The notes: generated by a model from the sequence alone, not told the origin. Positions 43,734 through 53,240 are shown, counted from the stretch's first letter. The stretch is DNA of 64,000 nucleotides from JAXMCI01 sp046349435 (GCA_046349435.1 JAXMCI010000032.1:1-64000); one strand, 5' to 3'. Program-made: numbers and translations.

Positions 43734-44519
43734 TCAAAGCCAGCCCTTCAGCGCGTCGATCACGCGGTCGGGGCGCTCGGTCATCAGCATGTGGCCGACC
43801 CCAGCCAGCTCGCGCAGCTCGGCGCCGGCGATGAGGGCGGCGAGCCGGCGGCCCTCGCGGGCCGGGGTCATGCGGTCCTCGGCGCCGGCCAGGACCAGGG
43901 TCGGGCAGCGGATCTCGCCGGCGAGCGCCGCGGCGTCGAAGCCGTCGCAGGCGGCGAGGTCGGTCGCCAGCACCTGCGGCGGCGCCCGGTCGAGCAGCCG
44001 GCGCGCGCCGTCCATCAGCCAGAGGCCAGGGGTCGGGCCGCCGCCCATGCGACCGATGGCGCCGTGGCCCCAGCTCGCCACCAGGTCGGCGGCCAGCGGC
44101 TGGTCGCCGCGCGCGGCGGCGAGCAGCTCGGGATGCACCGGCATGCGCGGCGCGGCGCCGAGCAGCGCCAGCCGCGCCACCCGCGGCGAGCGCGCCGCCG
44201 TCGCCAGCGCGATCGCCGCGCCCATGCTGTGGCCGACCAGCGCGGCGCTCTCCAGGCCCAGCGCGGCGAGCAGCGCCTCGACCCAGGCGGCCATCGCCGG
44301 GACGCTCTCCAGGGCCGGCCCGGCCGAGGCGCCGTGGCCGGGCAGGTCGGGCGCCAGCACGGCGCGGCCGCGATGGGCGAAGTAGCGCGCCGGGAACTGC
44401 CACACCGTATGGTCCATGCCGGCGCCGTGCAGGAAGACGATGGCCGGCCGGCCCGCCTCGAACGGGCGACCGCCGGTGCCGGCCGTCGCCTCGCGCCCCT
44501 CGACCAGGAACATCGGCAT
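43734..44519 (-). CDS. alpha/beta-hydrolase
   Basis: A 261-residue serine hydrolase. IVFLHGAGMDHTVWQFPARYFA gives the oxyanion region, LVGHSMGAAIALATA the nucleophile elbow (Ser within GHSMG), LVLAGAEDRMTPAREG the acid region and GVGHMLMTERPD the histidine. Similar to haloperoxidase/esterase-type hydrolases; substrate unknown. It begins 4 bp after the OAH sulfhydrylase stop, so the two are probably one transcript. Possibly it releases or activates a thioester or homoserine ester, but that is speculation. Confidence 0.87.
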   Translation of the reverse strand: MPMFLVEGREATAGTGGRPFEAGRPAIVFLHGAGMDHTVWQFPARYFAHRGRAVLAPDLPGHGASAGPALESVPAMAAWVEALLAALGLESAALVGHSMGAAIALATAARSPRVARLALLGAAPRMPVHPELLAAARGDQPLAADLVASWGHGAIGRMGGGPTPGLWLMDGARRLLDRAPPQVLATDLAACDGFDAAALAGEIRCPTLVLAGAEDRMTPAREGRRLAALIAGAELRELAGVGHMLMTERPDRVIDALKGWL

Positions 44520-44523
44520 CGGC

Positions 44524-45822
44524 TCAGCCCTTCTGCGCGGCGCGCAGCGCCTGGCCGAGATCGTCGAGGATGTCGGCGGGATCCTCCAGCCCGACGGAGA
44601 GCCGGATCAGGTCCTCGCCGAGCCCGGCGGCGGCGAGCGCCGCGGCATCGAGCTGGGCATGGGTGGTGCTGGCCGGGTGGATCACCAGCGTCTTGGCGTC
44701 GCCGACATTGGCGAGATGCGAGGCGAGCCGCAGCGCCTCGATGAAGCGCCGGCCGGCCGCCCGGCCGCCGACGATGCCGAAGCTGACGATCGAGCCGGCG
44801 CCGCGCGGCAGCAGCCGGCCGGCCAGCGCGTGGTCGGGATGGGAGGGATGGCCGGGATGCAGCACCCAGGCCACCGCCGGATGCCCGGCCAGGAACTCGA
44901 CCACGGCCCTGGCGTTGGCGACGTGCCGGGCCATGCGCAGCGGCAGCGTCTCGACGCCCTGCAGGATCTGGAAGGCGTTGGCCGGCGACAGGCAGGCGCC
45001 GAAATCGCGCAGCCCCTCGACGCGCGCCCGCATCAGGAAGGCCTGCGGCCCGAACTCGGCGGCGAACTCCAGCCCGTGATAGCCGGCATAGGGCTCGGTC
45101 AGCGTCGGGAACAGCGCCGGCGGCGCCCGCCAGTCGAAGCGGCCGCCATCGACCAGCGCGCCGGCGATCGCCACCCCGTGGCCACCCAGCCACTTGGTGG
45201 CCGAATGCATGACGAGGTCGGCGCCGAGCGCCAGCGGCTGCTGCAGCCAGGGCGTGGCGAAGGTGTTGTCGACCAGCAGCGGCAGCCCGGCCCGGTGGGC
45301 GATCGCCGCCACCGCCGGCACGTCCAGCACCTCGAGCCCGGGATTGCCCAGGGTCTCGGCGAAGACCAGCCGGGTGTCGGGCCGGATCGCCGCGGCGATC
45401 GCCGCATGATCGCGCGGCGGCACGAAGCTGGTGGCGATGCCGAGCCGCGGCAGGGTGAGCTTCAGCAGGTTGACCGAGCCGCCATAGATCGAGGCCGAGG
45501 CGACGATGTGGCCGCCCGCCCCCATCAGCGTGGCGATCGCCAGGAACAGGGCCGCCTGGCCGCTCGCCGTGCAGACCGCACCGACGCCGCCCTCGAGCGC
45601 CGCGATGCGCTCCTCCAGCACCGCCACCGTCGGGTTGGAGATGCGCGAGTAGATGTGGCCGGGCCGCTCCAGGTTGAACAGCGCCGCGGCCTCGTCGGTG
45701 TCGGCGAAGACGTAGGAGGTGGTCTGGTAGATCGGCACGGCGCGGGCGCCGGTCGCCGGATCGGGACGCTGGCCGGCATGCAGCGCCAGCGTGTCGAAGC
45801 GCGGAAACTTGGGATCGGCCAT
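44524..45822 (-). CDS. metY: O-acetylhomoserine sulfhydrylase (aminocarboxypropyltransferase)
   Basis: A 432-residue PLP enzyme of the Cys/Met metabolism family making homocysteine from O-acetylhomoserine and sulfide. FDTLALHAGQRPDPATGARAVPIYQTTSYVF is the N-terminal signature; SRISNPT binds the cofactor phosphate of the neighbouring subunit; VMHSATKWLGGHG contains the PLP lysine; ASHLANVGDAKTLVIHPASTTH closes the active site. Start MADPKFPRFD at 45822 was chosen by family length; the upstream 20 residues are unconserved. A long leader with hairpins precedes it. With metF it serves methionine synthesis. Confidence 0.92.
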   Translation of the reverse strand: MADPKFPRFDTLALHAGQRPDPATGARAVPIYQTTSYVFADTDEAAALFNLERPGHIYSRISNPTVAVLEERIAALEGGVGAVCTASGQAALFLAIATLMGAGGHIVASASIYGGSVNLLKLTLPRLGIATSFVPPRDHAAIAAAIRPDTRLVFAETLGNPGLEVLDVPAVAAIAHRAGLPLLVDNTFATPWLQQPLALGADLVMHSATKWLGGHGVAIAGALVDGGRFDWRAPPALFPTLTEPYAGYHGLEFAAEFGPQAFLMRARVEGLRDFGACLSPANAFQILQGVETLPLRMARHVANARAVVEFLAGHPAVAWVLHPGHPSHPDHALAGRLLPRGAGSIVSFGIVGGRAAGRRFIEALRLASHLANVGDAKTLVIHPASTTHAQLDAAALAAAGLGEDLIRLSVGLEDPADILDDLGQALRAAQKG

Positions 45823-45889
45823 CGGGCTCTCGGGCAGGGTCTCTGGCGGCGGCGGGAGGCGCATCATAGTCGCGCCCGCCACGAAAGCG

Positions 45890-45924
45890 GAGGGCCGCTC
45901 GTCCCACCGGGGGCGGCGGCCCTC
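45890..45924 (-). other. hairpin in the metY leader
   Basis: GAGGGCCGC and GCGGCCCTC form a perfect 9-bp stem around a 17-base loop, about 70 bases upstream of the metY start. The predicted transcript leader is about 135 nt long, and long leaders on methionine genes often carry SAM-sensing RNAs; however I do not see a SAM-II core. Function unknown. Confidence 0.4.
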
Positions 45925-45962
45925 TCTTAAGCCTCGGCCTGTCTAACTCGCCTGTGGGCGGC

Positions 45963-45991
45963 ACGTTAGGTGGACCAGTTTGGCCCGTCAA
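45963..45991 (-). promoter_or_regulatory. predicted promoter for metY
   Basis: On the minus strand TTGACG and TAACGT are separated by exactly 17 bp. The start point would be near 45956, giving a leader of about 135 nt before the metY ATG. Confidence 0.55.
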
Positions 45992-46039
45992 GTCCTCGAT
46001 GAATGCCAGATGAACGGCCGCGCCGAGCCGACCCGCGCA

Positions 46040-46071
46040 CAGAGAAAGGGCCGCCGGAGTCCGGCGGCCCT
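46040..46071 (-). terminator. intrinsic terminator downstream of the amidohydrolase gene
   Basis: AGGGCCGCCGGA and its complement form a 12-bp near-perfect hairpin; on the minus strand it is followed by TTTCTCT. It lies 329 bp beyond the amidohydrolase stop and just upstream of the metY promoter, so it insulates metY from that transcript. Confidence 0.7.
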
Positions 46072-46399
46072 AGTATGACAGGGAGGCGTCAACAGGATCG
46101 ATGCGATCCAGCGCCATCCGTGATCGGATGTCGCGTGCGAATCAAGGTACCGGTTGGAACTTAAATAAAGATTAACGCGGGCGCAGGTCCTTCCCGGAGC
46201 ACTCGCGCCGCGTGCGCCGGCGGAACAGCCGCCGCTTCCCTGCAGGCGCCGGGAACCCGCAGAAACAAAAGGGAATCACGCGCAGGCACGGCGCCGCGGA
46301 GCTGAGCCCGCGATGGCGCCACGGCGTTCTCCGCGTCCGCGCGCCGCCTGAGATCTTCCCAAATGCGCCTGCGGCGCCGGCGGGATATGGCAGCCCGCC
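46072..46399. other. 328-bp region without a recognisable gene
   Basis: An AT-richer stretch around 46155-46175 (ACTTAAATAAAGATTAACG) lies within otherwise GC-rich sequence. No ORF with coding character, tRNA or clear promoter pair was found. It would form the long 3' untranslated part of the amidohydrolase transcript, or could hide a small RNA ending at the terminator at 46040-46071. Confidence 0.4.
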
Positions 46400-47974
46400 T
46401 CACGCCCCGGTCGGGATCACCCATTCGCGGCGGCCGCGGGGGGTGGTGACGTATTCCGGCCAGCGGAAGTGGATCGGCGGCGCGTAGTCGCAGAGCGGCG
46501 CCAGCCAGCGCGTGCCGCCGATGCCGCCGCCGGTGCGCGCGACGAACTCCGCCCTGGCTGCCGCCACCAGCGCAGGGTCGCTCGCCAGGTCGAGGATGGT
46601 GAGCGCCAGCGTCCTGGCCGCCGTGTCGATCATCGGGTCGATGCAGGGCGCGAGCCCGCCCAGCGCGTTCATCGCCCAGGCCGGCCAGCCCTGCCCGTCC
46701 GGCCGCGGCGCCAGGGTCGGCCGGCCGACATAGAGCCGCACCGTGGGCGCATGCCAGCAGAACTCGGTGTAGTCGTCCGAGGTGAAGTGCTCCTGCGTCG
46801 CCGGCAGCATGCGGCGCAGCGCCGCCTCCGCCGCCTCGGGCTCGACCAGCTGCTCGGTCTCGGCGAGGAACGGCCGCTCCGCCGCCGGCAGCCCGAGGCC
46901 GGCGCGGATGCGGTTGGCGAGCGCGATCGCCTCCGGCCCGAACTGCGGCGCGCCCACCGCCGCGAGGTTGCGCCAGGTCGCCCGGGCCAGCACGTGGTTG
47001 GGCAGGCCGGGACGACCCTTGGTCACCCAGTCGCGCTGCCAGCCGCAATGCGCCAGCCGCGCCGCCGCGTCGGCGAAATGGTCGAGCGCGCGGATCACAT
47101 GCTCGGCCATCGCCACCGTCGAGACGCGGCAGAGATACATGATCTGCGCCAGCCGGGCCGGCAGGTTGTCGGCGGTCGCCTGGCCCATGGTCAGGATCGC
47201 CTCGTTCATCGACCAGCTCTGGCCGCTCGCCAGCACATGCTCCTTGAGCGCCTTGCCGGCGAGGTACATCTGCACCACCGCGTCGTTGGCGCCGGGCGCG
47301 CGCGCCGCCGAATGGTAGGCCGGGATCGGCGAATCCGACGGCATGGCAAGCCAGCTCTCCGGGCTGTCGCAGCGGAAGCTGTAGATCGCGCCATAGGCCG
47401 CGCCGCAATGGGTGTTCCAGCGCACGGTGTTGCACAGCGGCAGCATGTAGAAGGGATGGAAGCTGAGGGCGGCGTCGAGGTCGTCGTAGTAGCCGCGCGC
47501 CGCGTGGATCGGCTTGGATCCCCGCACCTTCTCGGCCGGCTCGCCGAAGAGCTTCAGCCGGCCGCCGATGCCGTGGCGCTGCATCGCCGCCTTGGCCGCC
47601 AGCATGCCGGCCAGCGATGCGATGCCGAGCGCCGAGTGCGGATCGGTGTGGCCGCCCGCCTCCGGGCTCAGCCCGTCGCGCGGCCGCTCCACCACGTCGG
47701 CCGCCTGGCAGTTGCCGGGCACGCCGTCATACTCGACATAGCCGCCGATGGTCGGCCCGGCCCCGTTCTCCCAAACCGCGCAGAAGGCGGTCGGCATGCC
47801 GCCCGAGCCGCGCTCGACCGCGAAGCCCTCGGCCGCCAGCCGCTCGGCATACCAATCCGCGGACAGGTACTCGCGCCAGGCGGTCTCGCCGAATTCCCAG
47901 ATCGTCCGGTTCCAGGCGGACCAGTCGGCGCGGTGCGCCTCGATCCAGCCGAGCGCGGTGTCGCGTGCCGTCAT
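46400..47974 (-). CDS. M20-family amidohydrolase, AbgB-like
   Basis: A 524-residue metallo-amidohydrolase related to p-aminobenzoyl-glutamate hydrolase subunit B. GGYVEYDGVPGNCQAADV opens the catalytic domain; GGHTDPHSALGIASL contains the metal-binding His-x-Asp-like segment; LKLFGEPAEKVRGSKPIHAARGYYDDLDAALSFHPF and HCGAAYGAIYSF follow, with a dimerisation insert. GGAGGAG precedes ATG 47974. AbgB with AbgA cleaves folate breakdown products; no abgA or abgT is adjacent, so another amide (indole-acetyl or acyl-amino acid) is possible. Confidence 0.82.
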   Translation of the reverse strand: MTARDTALGWIEAHRADWSAWNRTIWEFGETAWREYLSADWYAERLAAEGFAVERGSGGMPTAFCAVWENGAGPTIGGYVEYDGVPGNCQAADVVERPRDGLSPEAGGHTDPHSALGIASLAGMLAAKAAMQRHGIGGRLKLFGEPAEKVRGSKPIHAARGYYDDLDAALSFHPFYMLPLCNTVRWNTHCGAAYGAIYSFRCDSPESWLAMPSDSPIPAYHSAARAPGANDAVVQMYLAGKALKEHVLASGQSWSMNEAILTMGQATADNLPARLAQIMYLCRVSTVAMAEHVIRALDHFADAAARLAHCGWQRDWVTKGRPGLPNHVLARATWRNLAAVGAPQFGPEAIALANRIRAGLGLPAAERPFLAETEQLVEPEAAEAALRRMLPATQEHFTSDDYTEFCWHAPTVRLYVGRPTLAPRPDGQGWPAWAMNALGGLAPCIDPMIDTAARTLALTILDLASDPALVAAARAEFVARTGGGIGGTRWLAPLCDYAPPIHFRWPEYVTTPRGRREWVIPTGA

Positions 47975-48106
47975 TGTGCGATGCTCCTCCCTCCCGTCGG
48001 GCATCGATCATAGCCGGGCATCGGCCGCGGGTGGGCCCGATGGACTCGGGATCGGAGCGCCTCTAGCATCGCGCCCGCGTCCTCGACGGAAAGGATCTCG
48101 GCGCGA

Positions 48107-49987
48107 ATGAGCGAGGCTCCGCGGCCCCAGCGACGGCTGGCGGCGATCCTGGCTGCCGACGTCGTCGGCTACAGCCGGCTGATGCAGCGGGACGAGGTCG
48201 GCACGCTGGACGCGCTGCGGAGCCGGCGCCGGGAGATCCTCGATCCGACGCTGGCGCGGTTCGGCGGCCGCGTCGTCAAGCTGATGGGCGACGGGGTGCT
48301 GGCCGAGTTCGCCAGCGTGGTCGACGCCGTCGAGTGCGCCGCGCGCCTGCAGCAGGCGATGGACCAGGCCAACCGCGACGAGCCGGAGGACCGGCGCATC
48401 GTGCTGCGCATCGGCATCAATCTCGGCGACATCGTGGTCGAGGGCGACGATCTCTACGGCGACGGCGTCAACATCGCCGCCCGTCTCGAGGCCCTCGCCG
48501 AGCCCGGCGGCATCCTCGTCTCGCAGGCCGTCGCCGACCATGCGGGCAACAGGACGCAGCTCGCCTTCGAGGCGCTCGGCGCCCGCGAGCTGAAGAACAT
48601 CGCGGGGCCGGTGCAGGTCTGCCGGGTGATCGCGGCGGGCCGGCCGGCGCCACCCGTGACGGCCGCCCCCGCCGCCGCCCCGCCGGCGAAGCCCTCCGTC
48701 GCCGTGCTGCCCTTCGCCAACCTCAGCGGCGACCAGGAGCAGGAGTACTTCAGCGACGGCATCACCGAGGACATCATCACCGACCTGTCGAAGGTCCCCG
48801 GCCTGTTCGTCCTCGGGCGCAACACCGTCTTCGCCCTCAAGGGCAAGCCGGATGAGATCCCGCAGATCGCGCGCCGGCTCAAGGTCGCCTACGTGCTCGA
48901 AGGCAGCGTCCGCAAGGCCGGCCAGCGGGTACGCATCACCGCGCAGCTCAGCGACGGCGGCAGCGGCGGCCAGGTCTGGGCCGAGCGCTTCGACCGGACG
49001 CTCGACGACGTCTTCGCCATCCAGGACGAGATCGCGAAGAGCGTCGTCGAGGCCCTGAAGATCAAGCTGATCGGCGGCGAGCTGCGGAACGCCCGGTCGA
49101 CCTGGAATGTCGGCGCCTACGAATGCTACCTCCAGGGACGCTCGCTGCTGCACGAGAACTGGAGCGGCAAGCCGATGCTGCGGGCGGCACGCAAGATGTT
49201 CGAGCGGGCCGTGCAGATCGATCCGGCCTACGACCGGGCCCTGGCCGGCATGGCCGACTGCGATGCCTTCCTGTGGATCGCCGGCGATCTCGACGTCTCC
49301 TTCGAGACGATGCTCGCCAACAGCGGCAAGGCGCTCGAGCTCTCGCCCGACCTCGCCGAGGCGCATGCCTCGCGGGCGCTGGCGCTCTATCTGAGCGGCC
49401 GCCGCGACGAGGCCGGGCCCGGCTTCGAGCGGGCCATCGCGCTCGATGGCGATCTCTGGGCCGCCTGGTTCTTCTACGGGATGAGCAGCCGCGGGCAGGG
49501 CCAGCTCGACAAGGCGGCGCGGCTCTTCGCGCGTGCCGCGGAGCTCAACCAGAGCAACTGGCTGCCGGTCACCATGCTCTCCGACGTCCTCGAGGCGATG
49601 GGCCGGCACGACGAGGCCCTGGCCGCGGCGCGGCGGTCGCTCGAGAGGATCCGGGCCGGGCTCGAGCGCCGGCCCGACAATGCCGACGCGGTGTCCCTGG
49701 GGGCGGCGACCCTGGTCTATCTCGACGAGTTCGCGGCCGCGGAGGAGTGGGCCGACCGGGCCGTGCTGCTCGACCCGGACAGCTTCGGCGTCCGCTACAA
49801 CTACGCCTGCACGCATGCGGTGATCGGCAACCCCGACCGCGCGATGGACGCGCTGGAGCGGATCTACGCGCGGTCGCCGCGGGCCCGCGGCTGGCTGCTC
49901 GGCATGGTGCGCAACGACACCCAGATGAACCCGCTGCGCGATCGCCCGGACTTCCGCGATCTCGTCGCCCGCCTCGAGCAGGGCTGA
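48107..49987 (+). CDS. class III adenylate/guanylate cyclase with TPR domain
   Basis: A 626-residue protein. The N-terminal cyclase domain (about 10-180) has both metal-binding aspartates, D18 in LAADVVGYSRLM and D62 in VKLMGDGVLAEF, plus LYGDGVNIAARLEALAEPGG. Residues about 198-320 form the TolB-like module common to these proteins (SVAVLPFANLSGDQEQEYFSDGITEDIITDLSK; GSVRKAGQRVRITAQL). The remainder is tetratricopeptide repeats. It should make cAMP in response to a partner bound to the TPRs. The same middle module recurs in the BTAD regulator at 55-57 kb. Confidence 0.9.
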   Translation: MSEAPRPQRRLAAILAADVVGYSRLMQRDEVGTLDALRSRRREILDPTLARFGGRVVKLMGDGVLAEFASVVDAVECAARLQQAMDQANRDEPEDRRIVLRIGINLGDIVVEGDDLYGDGVNIAARLEALAEPGGILVSQAVADHAGNRTQLAFEALGARELKNIAGPVQVCRVIAAGRPAPPVTAAPAAAPPAKPSVAVLPFANLSGDQEQEYFSDGITEDIITDLSKVPGLFVLGRNTVFALKGKPDEIPQIARRLKVAYVLEGSVRKAGQRVRITAQLSDGGSGGQVWAERFDRTLDDVFAIQDEIAKSVVEALKIKLIGGELRNARSTWNVGAYECYLQGRSLLHENWSGKPMLRAARKMFERAVQIDPAYDRALAGMADCDAFLWIAGDLDVSFETMLANSGKALELSPDLAEAHASRALALYLSGRRDEAGPGFERAIALDGDLWAAWFFYGMSSRGQGQLDKAARLFARAAELNQSNWLPVTMLSDVLEAMGRHDEALAAARRSLERIRAGLERRPDNADAVSLGAATLVYLDEFAAAEEWADRAVLLDPDSFGVRYNYACTHAVIGNPDRAMDALERIYARSPRARGWLLGMVRNDTQMNPLRDRPDFRDLVARLEQG

Positions 49988-50068
49988 GCCGCCGGCCGCT
50001 TTCCACTGTCGTACCGCCGCCGCTGCCCTTATCGTGGCGACCACGGCAGGCCGACAGGAGCATCGGGA

Positions 50069-51160
50069 TTGGCGGGAGAGCCGGCGCCGCTGCTGCGCGC
50101 CATCGACATCCGCAAGAGCTACGGCGCGACGCGCGCGCTCGACGGCGTCTCGCTGGAGATCCGGCAGGGCGAGTTCCTCACGCTGCTCGGGCCGTCGGGG
50201 TCGGGCAAGACCACGCTGCTGATGATCCTCGCCGGATTCCTCGAGCCGAGCGCCGGCCGGCTCGAGGAGCGCGGCACCGACATCACCCGGCTGCCGGCCG
50301 AGAAGCGCAGCTACGGCATGGTGTTCCAGGGCTACGCCCTGTTCCCGCACATGAGCGTCGAGGACAACATCGCCTTCCCGCTCACCATCCGCCGCCTGCC
50401 GGCGGCCGAGCGGCGCCGGCGGGTCGACCGGCTGATCGCCACGGTCGGGCTGGAGATGCACCGGCGCAAGCGGCCGGCGCAGCTCTCGGGCGGCCAGCAA
50501 CAGCGCGTCGCGCTCGCCCGCGCGCTGGTCTTCGAGCCGAAGCTGCTGCTGCTCGACGAGCCGCTCTCGGCGCTCGACAAGAACCTGCGCGAGCAGATGC
50601 AGGGCGAGCTGAAGCGGCTGCATGCCGAGACCGGCACGACCTTCGTCTTCGTCACCCACGACCAGGGCGAGGCGCTGGCGCTGTCCACCCGCATCGCCAT
50701 CTTCGACCATGGCCGGATCGCCCAGATCGGCACCCCCGAGGAGGTCTATGAGCGGCCGGCCAACCGCTTCGTCGCCGAGTTCCTCGGCCGCATCAACCTC
50801 TTCCCGCTCGAGGCGGTGCGGCGCGAGGGCGAGCTCGCCCGCGGCGGTTTCGAGGGCCGCCTGCTGGCGGCGCCGGCCCGCCCGGCGCCCGACGGAAGCG
50901 GCCTGCTCGCCGTGCGGCCGGAGTTCATGAGCCTGCACGAGGCCGAGCCGGCCGCCGGCAACGCGGTGCCCGCCACCGTCGCCGGCATCACCTATGCCGG
51001 AGCGACCCGCCAGCTGCAGCTGCGCACCGCCGGCGGCCGCGAGATCACCCTGGGACTGCCGAGCGCCGCGCCGCTGCCGGGCGCCGGCGACGGCCGCGAG
51101 ATCTGGGTCGCCTGGCCGATCGAACGCGGCTACCTTCTGCCCGGCGAGAGGCCGACATAG
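50069..51160 (+). CDS. potA: ABC transporter ATP-binding protein, PotA type
   Basis: A 363-residue ATPase starting with TTG, chosen because ACAGGAG lies eight bases upstream and no other start precedes the conserved IRKSYGATRALDGVSLEI. Walker A GPSGSGKT, signature LSGGQQQRVALARAL and Walker B LLLLDEPLSALDKNL are intact. The C-terminal TOBE-like domain (FLGRINLFPLEAV...LLAVRPEFMSL) is typical of polyamine/spermidine importers. It heads a four-gene importer operon with a guanidine-type hydrolase. Confidence 0.92.
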   Translation: MAGEPAPLLRAIDIRKSYGATRALDGVSLEIRQGEFLTLLGPSGSGKTTLLMILAGFLEPSAGRLEERGTDITRLPAEKRSYGMVFQGYALFPHMSVEDNIAFPLTIRRLPAAERRRRVDRLIATVGLEMHRRKRPAQLSGGQQQRVALARALVFEPKLLLLDEPLSALDKNLREQMQGELKRLHAETGTTFVFVTHDQGEALALSTRIAIFDHGRIAQIGTPEEVYERPANRFVAEFLGRINLFPLEAVRREGELARGGFEGRLLAAPARPAPDGSGLLAVRPEFMSLHEAEPAAGNAVPATVAGITYAGATRQLQLRTAGGREITLGLPSAAPLPGAGDGREIWVAWPIERGYLLPGERPT

Positions 51161-51210
51161 AAGCGGGTCCCGGCGAACGCTCGAGGTTTCAGCGCAACAG
51201 GAGACAGACG

Positions 51211-52329
51211 ATGCAGGACAAGTTTCAGCGGGACTGCCTGGAGATCCTGGCCGGGCGGCTGGCCCGCGGCGAGATCGACCGGCGCGGCTTCCTGAAGGCG
51301 GCGGCGCTGCTGACCGGCGGCGCCGCGGCGGCGGCCGGGCTGCCGCGGCCGGCCGAGGCGGCGGCCAAGCAGCTGGTCTTCGTCAACTGGGGCGGCGACG
51401 CCATCAAGGCCTACGACAAGGCCTACGGGAAACCGTTCCACAAGGAGACCGGGATCACCGTCAAGGAGGACGGCACCGGCCCGACCGAGGGCGCCATCGC
51501 CGCCCAGTTCAAGAGCGGCAAGCCGACCTGGGACCTCGTCGACGCCGATCCCTTCTCGGCGATCACGCTGGGCAAGCAGGGGATGATCGAGCCGATCGAC
51601 TACAAGATCGTCGACAAGGGCAAGATGCGGCCCGGCTTCGGCTGGGACTACGCCGCTTCCAGCTACTTCTACAGCTACGTGATCGCCTACGATTCCTCGA
51701 AGTTCGGCGGCCAGGCGCCGACCGGCATGGCCGACTTCTTCGACGTCAAGAAGTTCCCGGGCAAGCGGTCGATGTACAAGTGGGGCGCCGCCATGTGGGA
51801 GGCGGCACTGCTCGCCGACGGCGTGGCGCCGGACAAGCTCTACCCGCTCGACGTCGACCGCGCCAACGCCAAGATCAAGGCCTTCAAGGACAACATCGTC
51901 TCCTTCTGGGGCGGCGGCGCGGAGAGCCAGTCGGTGCTGCTCAACGGCGAGGCCAGCATGGCCATCGTCTGGAACACGCGGGCGGCGCTGATCGAGAAGG
52001 ACAGCGGCGGCAAGATCAAGTTCATCTGGGACCAGGGGCTGCTCTTCCCCGGCGCCATGGCGGTCATCAAGAACAACCCGGGCGGCAAGGAGAACGCGAT
52101 GAAGTTCATCGCCAGCGCCCAGGCCCCGAAGAAGCAGCTGGTGATGTTCGAGATGCTGACCCAGGGCCCCGCCAACCCGGCGGCCGACGCGCTGATCCCG
52201 GCCAGCCAGCGGCACAACAACTGCGTCGACCCGGAGAACATGAAGAAGCAGACCGCCTGCAACATGGACTGGTACTCCGAGCACTACTCGGCGGCGCTCG
52301 ACGCCTACACCAAGGTGATCTCCGCCTGA
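51211..52329 (+). CDS. ABC transporter substrate-binding protein, PotD type
   Basis: A 372-residue periplasmic binding protein. The N-terminus has a twin-arginine signal (IDRRGFLKAAALLTGGAAAAAGLPRPAEA). The mature part begins KQLVFVNWGGDAIKAYDKAYGKPFHKETGITV, and WDLVDADPFSAITLGKQGMIEPID and GEASMAIVWNTRAALIE are typical of polyamine-type binding proteins. Ligand unknown; the operon context favours a cationic or guanidino compound. Confidence 0.9.
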   Translation: MQDKFQRDCLEILAGRLARGEIDRRGFLKAAALLTGGAAAAAGLPRPAEAAAKQLVFVNWGGDAIKAYDKAYGKPFHKETGITVKEDGTGPTEGAIAAQFKSGKPTWDLVDADPFSAITLGKQGMIEPIDYKIVDKGKMRPGFGWDYAASSYFYSYVIAYDSSKFGGQAPTGMADFFDVKKFPGKRSMYKWGAAMWEAALLADGVAPDKLYPLDVDRANAKIKAFKDNIVSFWGGGAESQSVLLNGEASMAIVWNTRAALIEKDSGGKIKFIWDQGLLFPGAMAVIKNNPGGKENAMKFIASAQAPKKQLVMFEMLTQGPANPAADALIPASQRHNNCVDPENMKKQTACNMDWYSEHYSAALDAYTKVISA

Positions 52330-52405
52330 GCCGGCGGCGCCTCGCCGAAGGCCGGCCGGGACGGCGCAAGCCGCCCGGCCGGCCCGATCCGGCGATCCTC
52401 CAGCG

Positions 52406-53236
52406 ATGACCGGATCGGGCCTGGCCGGGCGGCTGGTCCTGCTGCTGCCGCTGCCGCTCTTCATCGCGCTCGCCTATGGCGTGCCGTTTCTCGGCATCGC
52501 CAGCTGGTCGGTGACGCTGCCCGAGCCCGGCCTCGGGCAGTTCGCCAGGCTGGCCAGCGACCCGCTGGTCCATTCGGTGCTGCTGCGCACCTTCCGGATC
52601 TGCGCCATCGTCACCGCGACGACGGTGGCCGCCGCCTATGCGCTGGCCTGGCTGTGGGTGTTCGGCGGGCGGCGGCTCCAGCTGCTGGTCGAGTTCTGCG
52701 TCCTGGTGCCGTTCTGGATCTCGGTGCTGACCCGCGCCTTCGGCTGGGTCGTGCTGCTCAACAACAACGGGCTGGTCAACCAGTGGCTGCTGGCGCTCGG
52801 CGTCATCCGCGAGCCGCTGACGCTGGTGCGCAACGAGCTCGGCGTGGTGATCGGCATGACCCATTTCCTGATCCCCTTCGCCGTCTTCCCGCTGGCCAGC
52901 GCGATGCGCCATCTCGACCGCCGGGTGCTGCTCGCCGCGCGCGGGCTCGGCGCCGGATCGCTGCGCACCTTCTGGGCGGTGTTCGTGCCGATGACCATGC
53001 CCGGCATCCTCGGCGCCGGGCTGATCGTCTTCGTCTTCTCCCTGGGATTCTTCATCACCCCGGCGATCCTCGGCGGCGGCCGCAGCGTGATGGTCGCCGA
53101 GTTCGTCTATCTCCGCATGTTCGAGGCGCCGGACTGGGGTCTCGGCGCCGCGCTCAGCCTGGTGCTGGTGGCGATCGTCGGGCTGCTGGTGGCGGCGCTG
53201 TTCCGGCTGGTCCGGGTCGAGCGGCTGGTCGGCTGA
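52406..53236 (+). CDS. ABC transporter permease, PotB type
   Basis: A 276-residue inner-membrane protein with six helices. The EAA-type loop that docks on the ATPase is AARGLGAGSLRTFWAVFVPMTMPGILGAG. It starts 76 bp after the binding-protein gene and is followed 4 bp later by its partner permease. Confidence 0.9.
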   Translation: MTGSGLAGRLVLLLPLPLFIALAYGVPFLGIASWSVTLPEPGLGQFARLASDPLVHSVLLRTFRICAIVTATTVAAAYALAWLWVFGGRRLQLLVEFCVLVPFWISVLTRAFGWVVLLNNNGLVNQWLLALGVIREPLTLVRNELGVVIGMTHFLIPFAVFPLASAMRHLDRRVLLAARGLGAGSLRTFWAVFVPMTMPGILGAGLIVFVFSLGFFITPAILGGGRSVMVAEFVYLRMFEAPDWGLGAALSLVLVAIVGLLVAALFRLVRVERLVG

Positions 53237-53240
53237 GGCG

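Noticed and set aside
44524..45822. Cystathionine gamma-synthase (MetB) or methionine gamma-lyase
   Set aside because: Same PLP fold, but the 432-residue length and the long insert around WRAPPALFPTLTEPYAGYHGLEF are typical of the OAH sulfhydrylase branch.
45823..45962. SAM-II riboswitch before metY
   Set aside because: The position is right, but I could not find the conserved SAM-II pseudoknot sequence, so only a structured leader is reported.
46212..46487. 91-residue plus-strand frame in the gap after the amidohydrolase
   Set aside because: Arg/Pro-rich, no ribosome site, and it runs into the antisense of the amidohydrolase coding end. No sign of coding selection.
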